NCBI GenBank assembly: GCA_009885355.1
Contig: VFKW01000177.1
Span: 1-8,660, forward strand
From: Candidatus Berkelbacteria bacterium
GTDB taxonomy: Bacteria; Patescibacteriota; UBA1384; VFKW01
Direction of reading: 5' to 3'
Length of the DNA stretch: 8,660 nt
Part shown: positions 1 to 5,449 of the stretch, piece by piece
How positions within the stretch are numbered: position 1 is the stretch's first letter
How the letters are laid out: each line of letters begins with the position of its first letter
Notes under the pieces: generated by a model
The model's database searches: none
Seen by the model: the letters and a program-made list of their open reading frames with translations, nothing else
Told to the model about the DNA's origin: nothing
Program-made: the position numbers and the translations under genes

Positions 1-318
1 CCCGCCACGCTCTTAAGGAGAAAAAATAATTCTCCTTTCTAAAAAATTAAAACGGCATAGGCCGCCCTTCGGGTTGACTTAAGTTTTTGAAGTGGATAAT
101 TATTTTTTCCTTTATATAATCCTGACGGATGAGGAGAAGAACCTTTTTTACTTTCTGCAGAAGAAAAGAAACTGGACTTAATTTTTTGAAGTGGGGATTT
201 TTTTATGCTGATATGTTTAATTATTAGAAAGTGGTAAAATTATAGTGTAGTTATTCTTCGAGATTTTTGAGAAGTTTTTAGTTCTCGACAGGCTCGAACG
301 ATATTTTAAGGAGAAAAT
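1..318. other. Repeat-rich intergenic leader without a convincing gene
   Basis: No supported gene lies here. Bases 3-29 could be the last codons of an upstream + strand gene (RHALKEKK then TAA), but with so little sequence this is a guess. AAGGAGAA (15-22) and TTCTCCTT (30-37) form an 8-bp AT-rich hairpin that could end an upstream transcript, although no long T-run follows. A 20-base direct repeat, GACTTAAGTTTTTGAAGTGG, lies at 76-95 and again at 175-194 with one mismatch. A TATAAT hexamer sits at 115-120 without a good -35 partner. TTCTGCAGAA (153-162) is a perfect 10-base palindrome. Bases 282-298 carry one copy of a small repeat seen again at 4319. The segment ends in the ribosome binding site of the first gene. 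Confidence 0.6.
232..240 (+). promoter_or_regulatory. Possible extended -10 promoter for the oxidoreductase gene
   Basis: TGGTAAAAT has the form TGn followed by a -10 hexamer matching TATAAT at five of six positions. Transcription would begin near 247, giving a leader of about 70 bases before the ATG at 319. No good -35 hexamer stands 17 bases upstream, so the call rests on the extended -10 alone. The preceding GAAAGTGG resembles the GAAGTGG in the two direct-repeat copies further upstream. Confidence 0.35.
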
Positions 319-1299
319 ATGAGAAAATTTAAGATTGGGATGATTGGGCATGGGGGGTTTGGGCGGTTTTGTATGGAGAATTATCAGGCGATGGAAAATG
401 TGGAGGTGGCGGCGGTGGCGGGGACTCGAAATGATGGAGTCGAGGCGTTTGCCAAAGAGTTTAATATTCCCTTTTTTACAACGGATTATAAAGAGATTTT
501 GAAGCGGGACGATATTGACGTGGTGGCGATCATGACGCCGCCTAGTTTGCATTGTGAGATGGCCGTGGAAGCGGCCAAGGCCGGCAAGGCATTTTTGGTG
601 GAAAAACCACTGGCATTGTCATTGGAAGAAGCAGATAAAATGATCGCGGCGGCCGAAGAATATAAAGTGGCCTCGACGATCGGATTTGTGATGAGATATA
701 CTTGGGTTTATGATAAAGCTCGGGAGATCGCTCTTAGTGGAAAATTGGGTAAATTAAAGCGAATGATTTTTGAAAATTATGCCAGCGGGCATTTGCCAGA
801 CAGCCATTGGCTGTTTGATCAAAATTTGAGCGGCGGCCTGCTGGTAGAACATGGAGTGCATTTCTTTGATATTTTTACCTCGATTGTCGGGGCTGATTTT
901 ACAAAAGCCAAATCGATAATCCCCTCCCCTCGGGAAACATTGGCGGTGGTGGAATATCCAAATGATGTGATCGCGACTTTTTATCACGCATTTGATAAAC
1001 CCGGGGCGATGGAGCAAAACGGTGCGAGATTTGTATTTGAAAAAGGTTATGTCGGGGTGGATGGCTGGATCCCGATGGGAATCAAGGTGGAATATGAAAA
1101 TGAAGCCGGTGATATCGTGATTGAGGAAGAACGAGTGGAATTGTCAAAAGATGGATATTATCGACAGCTAGTCAAAGATGTGTTGGCGGATTTATTAGCA
1201 CAAATTGAAGATCCAAATTTTAAGCCAAAAGTTACTCTGAAAGAAGGTAGAGAGAGTTTGAGATTGGCGATCACTGCTCGGGATAACTCGATTTTTTAA
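319..1299 (+). CDS. Gfo/Idh/MocA-family NAD(P)-dependent oxidoreductase
   Basis: Predicted cytoplasmic sugar or polyol dehydrogenase or epimerase of 326 residues, the usual length for the family. The N-terminal Rossmann fold begins at once with the dinucleotide loop GMIGHGGFG (residues 7-15). The family signature EKP is at 95-97 and carries the active-site lysine K96. The C-terminal alpha/beta substrate domain contains GGLLVEHGVHFFD (172-184), where H181 and D184 fit the usual G-H-x-x-D pattern and E177 stands where many members have Asp. AAGGAG at 308-313, five bases before the ATG, fixes the start. It heads the + strand block that continues with two phosphorylases and a sugar kinase, so a role on a sugar from that pathway is likely, but the substrate cannot be read. 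Its 3' end is partly duplicated at 1555-1605. Family call is secure; reaction is not. Confidence 0.92.
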   Translation: MRKFKIGMIGHGGFGRFCMENYQAMENVEVAAVAGTRNDGVEAFAKEFNIPFFTTDYKEILKRDDIDVVAIMTPPSLHCEMAVEAAKAGKAFLVEKPLALSLEEADKMIAAAEEYKVASTIGFVMRYTWVYDKAREIALSGKLGKLKRMIFENYASGHLPDSHWLFDQNLSGGLLVEHGVHFFDIFTSIVGADFTKAKSIIPSPRETLAVVEYPNDVIATFYHAFDKPGAMEQNGARFVFEKGYVGVDGWIPMGIKVEYENEAGDIVIEEERVELSKDGYYRQLVKDVLADLLAQIEDPNFKPKVTLKEGRESLRLAITARDNSIF

Positions 1300-1325
1300 A
1301 CCGTGATAATATTATAAGGGGAAAT

Positions 1326-1547
1326 ATGACAAACAGTACTTTAGAGCCAGCTATTATTAAGATTATACCTTCTGTTACGCCGACAATAACTACCATTCAT
1401 AAGACCGTTATTAGCCCGGAGCCGGACCGGTACCAATTTTTATACCAGCATTTTGACACTTTTATTAAGATTGTAATTATTATCTCGTTGGCGGCAGGGA
1501 TATTGATAAGCCTCTTTGTTATAAAACGCTTCGGGAAGAAAAGTTGA
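1326..1547 (+). CDS. Small single-pass membrane protein, unknown function
   Basis: Predicted 73-residue protein not recognised as any named family. AAGGGG at 1316-1321 lies four bases before the ATG, and the gene starts 26 bases after the oxidoreductase stop, so co-transcription is likely. Residues 1-45 are polar, rich in Thr, Ile and Pro, with no signal-peptide look. Residues 46-67 form one strongly hydrophobic helix (FIKIVIIISLAAGILISLFV and following), then the basic tail KRFGKKS. Under the positive-inside rule this predicts the short C-terminus in the cytoplasm and the N-terminal 45 residues outside. Just beyond its stop lies a fragment matching the end of the oxidoreductase, so this ORF sits between a gene end and its partial copy and may have replaced a lost paralogue. 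A good ribosome site and clean helix support it as real. Confidence 0.6.
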   Translation: MTNSTLEPAIIKIIPSVTPTITTIHKTVISPEPDRYQFLYQHFDTFIKIVIIISLAAGILISLFVIKRFGKKS

Positions 1548-1554
1548 TAAAATA

Positions 1555-1605
1555 GAGAGTTTAAGATTGGCAATTGAGGTGAGGGATAACAAGATTTTTG
1601 GCTGA
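1555..1605 (+). pseudogene. Remnant 3' end of a second Gfo/Idh/MocA gene
   Basis: Read in frame from 1555 this gives ESLRLAIEVRDNKIFG and a TGA stop. The oxidoreductase upstream ends ESLRLAITARDNSIF and stop, so 12 of 15 residues match, and the DNA is visibly similar (shared TAGAGAGTTT, AGATTGGC and GGGATAAC blocks in the same order and spacing). The frame is closed by TAA at 1522-1524, with no start codon and no Rossmann domain, so only a tail is left. Most likely it is the surviving end of a tandem paralogue, or a partial duplication. Differences are spread along it, so it is not a recent copy. Confidence 0.6.
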
Positions 1606-1616
1606 AACCAAAAATC

Positions 1617-1731
1617 AGTATCAAGTATTTAGTATTAAGTATATAGCAGACAAAGCGGGCGAGGGCCCGCTTTGTGAAAATAGATTACTTATTTTGTGAT
1701 ACGTGATACTATATACTTGATACTTTATACT
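1617..1731. repeat. Inverted heptamer arrays flanking a hairpin
   Basis: The left array is four exact 7-base units, AGTATCA, AGTATTT, AGTATTA and AGTATAT, at 1617-1644. The right array is five units on the opposite strand at 1697-1731, reading on the - strand AGTATAA, AGTATCA, AGTATAT, AGTATCA and CGTATCA. Bases 1617-1628 and 1713-1724 form a perfect 12-bp inverted repeat. Between the arrays lies the GC-rich hairpin at 1650-1675. The whole could fold as one large stem. Right-array units contain TATACT, close to a -10 hexamer, so promoter activity toward the GH94 gene is possible, but no clean -35 was found. Confidence 0.75.
1650..1675 (+). terminator. Strong hairpin, probable terminator or processing site
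   Basis: ACAAAGCGGGC (1650-1660) pairs perfectly with GCCCGCTTTGT (1665-1675), an 11-bp stem with the four-base loop GAGG. The descending arm ends in TTTGT, but the following bases are GAAAA, so the U-tract is short and termination may be partial. It separates the oxidoreductase/small-membrane-protein pair from the phosphorylase genes. It could equally be an mRNA-stabilising structure at a processing site. Confidence 0.45.
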
Positions 1732-1783
1732 ACTAAAGTGGTCGCCTACGCTTTGGGCTACGGCGAACCGAAGGAGGGGAAAT

Positions 1784-4318
1784 ATGAGTCATTATGGGCA
1801 TTTTTCTAAAAACGGGGATGAATATATTATAAATCGGCCGGATACGCCGAAGCCTTGGGTGAATCATATTACCAATGGCAAATATTGTGCACTCATTTCC
1901 CAAACAGGGGGCGGATATTCATTTGTGGGGGACGCGGGCTATAATCGAATTTTGCGTGAGCAACCGGGCGAAGAATTGATCTATGATCGACCGGGTCGCT
2001 ATATTTATATAAGGGACAATGGCACAGGGGAAATTTGGGGACTGGGGTGGCAGCCGACTTGCCATGAATATGAATTTTTTGAAGCTCGCCATGGGCTTGG
2101 ATATACAAAAGTGAACTGCATCGCCAACCAGATCGATGGCAAAGTGACATATTTTGTGCCACAAGAAGACACTTGCGAGCTATGGATGACCAGTATCAAA
2201 AATTGCAGCGGCAAAAAACGAAATCTGTCATTATTTGTCTACGTGGAATGGTCGCTAGCAAATAATCAGGCAAATCAAATCGAGGCCAGTTTTAATGACC
2301 TATTTAATGATATGGACTATGAAGATGGGGCGATTTTTGCGACCAAAAGACGCTGGGACCGACCGGATATCAAGACGGCGCCTTGGGATAAAGTGGCCTT
2401 TTTAGCAATGAATACGGAAGTGGACGGATTTGATTGTTTTAAAGAAAAATTTACAGGAATGTATGGGTCGCTGAGCCGACCAAAAGCAGTAATTGATGGT
2501 AAATTGACCGGAAGCAAGGGAGATGGACACCATAGCATCGGCGCTTTGCAAAAAAATATTACCCTGGAACCAGGAGAGGAATTCTCATTTGATGTGGTTT
2601 TGGGTACGGAAGAGAGGGAAAATTACAACCTAGCGAGGCAACAGTGGTCATTTAAGGACTTGGGAATCCGCAAACATACGATTAAAAAATATGAAAAGCA
2701 TGAGGCAGTGACAAAAGCGTATGAAGAAATGCTGTTGTTTTGGCGAAATTACGTCAGCCAAGTGACGGTGAAAACGCCGGATCCGGATTTTAACATTTCG
2801 TTTAATTATTGGAATAAATATCAGTCGTGGATGACCGTGCAATGGTCATTGATGGATAGCTATTATGTCGGCGGCGGGGCGACTTATGGTTTTCGAGATA
2901 TGAGTCAACATATTATCGGCTCGATGCCAAATGATATACATATAAGTAAAAAAAGATTATTGACGCTGCTTGGGTTTCAATTTAATGAAGGCAAGACGGT
3001 GCATAACTGGGACGCGCTACTCAAAAAAGGGGTGGTGACCAATCATTCGGATGACACGATGTGGCTGGTAATGGCGGTGATTTGGTATATAAATGAAACG
3101 GGAGATTTGGCATTTTTTGATGAAGTGGTGGCATATTATGACTTTAGCGAAGGAACCGTGCTGGAGCATGTTGTGAAGGCAATGGAGTACACTCTACATC
3201 ATCGATCAACTCGCGGTATTCCACATCGCATGACTGCAGACTGGAACGACGCCTTGAATGGTGGCAACGAAGAAGGACGAGGCGAATCGACGATGGTCGC
3301 CGATCAATTGTGTTGGAATTTGAAAGAATTGATCCCCTTGGTTGAGAAAAAAGGACAATTTGATCTGGCAAAAAGATATAAACAGACTTATGAAAGTGCA
3401 AAAAAAGCGATAAATGATCATTTATGGGATGGGAAATGGTATATTCGGGCGACGCATGACGATAAAAGTCCGATCGGCAGTCATATTAATAAAGAGTCAA
3501 AGATTGATATCAATGCGCAGACTTGGGCTGTGATGTCTGGAGTATCTGATGGAAAGCGCGGAGAGATCGCGATGGATTCGGTCTGGAGAAATTTGATGAC
3601 CGAATATGGACCAAGAATGTTTTCACCTCCATATATGGAACCGTCGAAAGATTTTGGAATTATTTCACAATTTACTCCCGGGACAAAAGAAAATGGGGCA
3701 ATATTCAATCATCCGGTTTCATGGGCGGTGGTGGCCGAATGTATGTTGGGACGAGGCGATAAAGCTTATGAAATTTGGCGTCGCAGTTCATTTATGACAA
3801 GAGGGAAAAATCCTGAACTTTATAAAGCCGAACCTTATGTCTATTCAGAATTTGTCTATGGGCCGCCACATCCGGAATTTGGACGAGGGTCTTTTTCATG
3901 GACAACAGGCTCGGCATCATGGTTTTGGAGGGCTTGCTTGGATTATATTTGTGGAGTGAGACCGGTGGTGGATGGATTGATTATCGATCCATGCATTCCG
4001 AAAGATTGGGATGAAGTCAAAGTGACGCGCGCGTTTCGGGGCGGAACTTATTATATTACGATCAATAATGCCCAAAAAGTGATGACCGGAGTGGAATATA
4101 TCATGGCTGATGGGAAAAAGATGGATGGCAAGCTAGTACCAGACCTCGGAACCGGACATCATATTATCGAAGTTCAGATGGGCAGTGAAAAGAAACCGGC
4201 GAAGAATAAGCCTGTTGTAAAAGAACCGGTGAAGGTGGCGGAGAAAAAAGTAGAACAAAAAGAGGAAGCTCCTGAAATTAAAAAACCAAGAAGGGTACAG
4301 ATAAGAGATATTAGGTAG
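1784..4318 (+). CDS. GH94 glycoside phosphorylase (cellobiose/chitobiose phosphorylase type)
   Basis: Predicted cytoplasmic inverting phosphorylase, 844 residues, which would split a beta-linked disaccharide with phosphate into a sugar-1-phosphate and a free sugar. Order seen: N-terminal beta-sandwich (about 1-280) with HGLGYTK at 103-109; (alpha/alpha)6 barrel (about 335-725) with YGFRDMSQ (368-375) and TADWNDALN (484-492), whose WND contains the catalytic acid D489; FNHPVSW (641-647) and TTGSASW (707-713), matching the family's phosphate-binding region; C-terminal beta domain from GLIIDPCIPKDW to about 800. AGGAGG at 1772-1777, six bases before the ATG, sets the start. There is no signal peptide. 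Odd: residues 801-844 are a Lys/Glu/Pro/Val-rich tail beyond the normal domain end. The N-terminal pattern is closest to cellobiose and chitobiose phosphorylases, but other GH94 specificities cannot be excluded. Confidence 0.93.
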   Translation: MSHYGHFSKNGDEYIINRPDTPKPWVNHITNGKYCALISQTGGGYSFVGDAGYNRILREQPGEELIYDRPGRYIYIRDNGTGEIWGLGWQPTCHEYEFFEARHGLGYTKVNCIANQIDGKVTYFVPQEDTCELWMTSIKNCSGKKRNLSLFVYVEWSLANNQANQIEASFNDLFNDMDYEDGAIFATKRRWDRPDIKTAPWDKVAFLAMNTEVDGFDCFKEKFTGMYGSLSRPKAVIDGKLTGSKGDGHHSIGALQKNITLEPGEEFSFDVVLGTEERENYNLARQQWSFKDLGIRKHTIKKYEKHEAVTKAYEEMLLFWRNYVSQVTVKTPDPDFNISFNYWNKYQSWMTVQWSLMDSYYVGGGATYGFRDMSQHIIGSMPNDIHISKKRLLTLLGFQFNEGKTVHNWDALLKKGVVTNHSDDTMWLVMAVIWYINETGDLAFFDEVVAYYDFSEGTVLEHVVKAMEYTLHHRSTRGIPHRMTADWNDALNGGNEEGRGESTMVADQLCWNLKELIPLVEKKGQFDLAKRYKQTYESAKKAINDHLWDGKWYIRATHDDKSPIGSHINKESKIDINAQTWAVMSGVSDGKRGEIAMDSVWRNLMTEYGPRMFSPPYMEPSKDFGIISQFTPGTKENGAIFNHPVSWAVVAECMLGRGDKAYEIWRRSSFMTRGKNPELYKAEPYVYSEFVYGPPHPEFGRGSFSWTTGSASWFWRACLDYICGVRPVVDGLIIDPCIPKDWDEVKVTRAFRGGTYYITINNAQKVMTGVEYIMADGKKMDGKLVPDLGTGHHIIEVQMGSEKKPAKNKPVVKEPVKVAEKKVEQKEEAPEIKKPRRVQIRDIR

Positions 4319-4337
4319 TCTCTCGGCAGGCTCGAGA
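4319..4337. repeat. Small palindromic repeat directly after the GH94 stop
   Basis: TCTCTCGGCAGGCTCGAGA begins at the base after the stop codon. TCTCG (4321-4325) and CGAGA (4333-4337) pair with a seven-base loop. It closely resembles TTCTCGACAGGCTCGAA at 282-298, and more loosely ATCCTTCGGTGCCTCAGGAT at 5401-5420. All three lie between genes, which suggests one dispersed repeat family. Confidence 0.5.
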
Positions 4338-4352
4338 TAAATAGATAGTAAA

Positions 4353-4395
4353 TGACGAAGAATAATATTCGTCAGACTTGACTGGCGGGGTCTGA
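4353..4395 (+). other. Two overlapping, mutually exclusive hairpins
   Basis: TGACGAA (4353-4359) pairs with TTCGTCA (4368-4374). TCAGAC (4372-4377) pairs with GTCTGA (4390-4395). The two stems share bases 4372-4374, so RNA read through from the GH94 gene can form only one completely. Neither is followed by a U-run. The stems are short (7 and 6 bp), so this may be no more than repeat debris. Confidence 0.35.
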
Positions 4396-4406
4396 ATCAC
4401 TATGAT
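4378..4406 (+). promoter_or_regulatory. Sigma-70-type promoter for the GH130 gene
   Basis: TTGACT (4378-4383) and TATGAT (4401-4406) each match consensus at five of six positions and are separated by the ideal 17 bases. Transcription would begin near 4413, giving a leader of only about ten bases that begins at the Shine-Dalgarno site. The GH130 and kinase genes could therefore be expressed separately from GH94. Predicted by eye only. Confidence 0.55.
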
Positions 4407-4412
4407 CAAGGT

Positions 4413-4418
4413 GAGGAG
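4413..4418 (+). promoter_or_regulatory. Ribosome binding site that decides the GH130 start
   Basis: GAGGAG ends four bases before the ATG at 4423. The upstream in-frame ATG at 4402 lies inside the -10 hexamer and has no such site before it, so 4423 is the better start. Confidence 0.65.
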
Positions 4419-4422
4419 TTTT

Positions 4423-5376
4423 ATGTTAGATTTATTTAAGCGCTATGAAAAAAATCCTATACTAGAACCGACGGATAAGCCTTGGGAAGCGAAGGCTGTT
4501 TTGAATGCGGCGGCGGTTTGGGTGGGAGACGAGATCAAATTGATTTATCGGGCGATCGGTGTTGATGGGAAATCCAGTCTTGGACTGGCAACTAGTAAAG
4601 ACGGATATAATTTTACCAGGTTCGACGAACCGATTATGAAAGCGGAAGAATATAATGAATTTGAAACAATGGGGATCGAAGATCCTAGAATAACTTTTTT
4701 TGAAGGCGAGTATCATTTATTATATGTAGCGGCCTCACTTTACCCGCCAAATCACCCTCATCCGACTTGGGCGACGGACAGGCCGTGGCGAGTACGAGTA
4801 TCGCTGGCCAAAACAAAAGATTTTAAAACATTTGAACGCGACGGAGTGGTGATCGATGAACTCGACACAAAAGATCCGGCGCTTTTTCCTGAGAGAACCA
4901 ATAATAAAATCCGACTATTACACAGAGATTATCCGAATATTTGTCTTTGCAGCGGAGAAACTTGGTATCGTTGGGATGATAATATTATTATTGCCGAGCC
5001 GCGCGAGGGAATGTGGGATAATGATAGGATTGGGGCCGGCGGGCCGCCGATAAAAACTGATAAAGGTTGGTTATTGATCTATCATGGAATTGATCATCAG
5101 CATGTTTACCGTCAAGGAGCGATGCTGCTCGACCTGGAGCATCCAAGTAAAGTGATTGCAAGATCGAGAGAGCCATTTTTGGAACCAAGTGAAGTGTATG
5201 AAAAAAATGGAGTTGTGGATAATGTAGTTTTTTCATGCGGAATGGTGCAAAAAGATGGCGAACTGATAATTTATTATGGAGCGGCTGATCGCGTACTTTG
5301 CGCGGGGACGATAAATATTAATCAATTGGTTGAATCATTGGAACCGGCGTTAGCAGCTGGTAAGCTAATAAGATAG
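4423..5376 (+). CDS. GH130 glycoside phosphorylase (beta-mannoside type)
   Basis: Predicted cytoplasmic five-bladed beta-propeller enzyme, 317 residues from the chosen start, which would phosphorolyse a beta-mannoside to alpha-mannose-1-phosphate and a free sugar. The start at 4423 drops seven residues from the longest frame; it has a Shine-Dalgarno site and gives the family-like opening MLDLFKRYEKNPIL. GIEDPR (84-89) contains the GH130 catalytic acid D87. Other conserved blocks are YRA (42-44), KDPALFPE (150-157), LHRDY (166-170), GGPPIKTDKGWLLIYHG (206-222) and YYGAAD (284-289). Basic residues such as R43, R168, K211 and H221 are the kind that hold phosphate in GH130 phosphorylases and are missing from GH130 hydrolases, so phosphorolysis is favoured; the residue equivalence is my inference. 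Known substrates in the family include mannosylglucose, beta-1,4- and beta-1,2-mannosides and mannosyl-GlcNAc; I cannot choose between them. It follows GH94 and precedes the ROK kinase. Confidence 0.9.
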   Translation: MLDLFKRYEKNPILEPTDKPWEAKAVLNAAAVWVGDEIKLIYRAIGVDGKSSLGLATSKDGYNFTRFDEPIMKAEEYNEFETMGIEDPRITFFEGEYHLLYVAASLYPPNHPHPTWATDRPWRVRVSLAKTKDFKTFERDGVVIDELDTKDPALFPERTNNKIRLLHRDYPNICLCSGETWYRWDDNIIIAEPREGMWDNDRIGAGGPPIKTDKGWLLIYHGIDHQHVYRQGAMLLDLEHPSKVIARSREPFLEPSEVYEKNGVVDNVVFSCGMVQKDGELIIYYGAADRVLCAGTININQLVESLEPALAAGKLIR

Positions 5377-5378
5377 TA
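5371..5378 (+). repeat. AGATAGTA octamer supplying the GH130 stop codon
   Basis: The octamer contains the TAG stop of the GH130 gene (5374-5376). Identical copies occur at 4343-4350 just after GH94, at 6287-6294 across the ROK stop and at 6301-6308. It is the junction of two AGTAGAT heptamers, so it probably belongs with the array at 6284-6311. Confidence 0.4.
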
Positions 5379-5400
5379 AGAGGGTGCGGCTGATGCCTAG

Positions 5401-5423
5401 ATCCTTCGGTGCCTCAGGATGAC
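5401..5423. repeat. Small imperfect palindrome in the GH130-ROK gap
   Basis: ATCCTTCGGTGCCTCAGGAT pairs ATCCT with AGGAT and is followed by GAC and an A-run. The ending GGATGAC resembles the GGAATGAC end of the 93-bp element at 6341-6433. It is a type of small intergenic repeat common in bacterial genomes, here seen once and degenerate. Read on the - strand it would be preceded by a T-run, so it is not a terminator for the + strand genes. Confidence 0.4.
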
Positions 5424-5449
5424 AAAAAAATATAAGATAGAGGAATATT

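Noticed and set aside
3..29. C-terminal codons of an upstream gene (RHALKEKK, stop)
   Set aside because: Only nine codons; other frames also close within 42 bases, so no frame can be preferred.
129..227. 32-codon + strand ORF (MRRRTFFT...) about nine bases after a TATAAT hexamer, possibly leaderless
   Set aside because: No ribosome site, no -35 partner, composition like intergenic DNA and it runs through the second direct-repeat copy.
1617..1731. CRISPR array
   Set aside because: Units are 7 bases and contiguous, with no spacers and no cas genes.
3144..3421. Antisense frames opposite GH94
   Set aside because: They overlap the catalytic region of a well-supported gene and have no motifs or ribosome sites.
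4402..4422. Upstream ATG as the GH130 start
   Set aside because: It lies in the -10 hexamer and lacks a Shine-Dalgarno; 4423 has GAGGAG at good spacing and a family-like N-terminus.
1784..5376. Exact substrate names such as cellobiose phosphorylase or mannosylglucose phosphorylase
   Set aside because: Both families hold many specificities and deciding residues cannot be assigned without an alignment.
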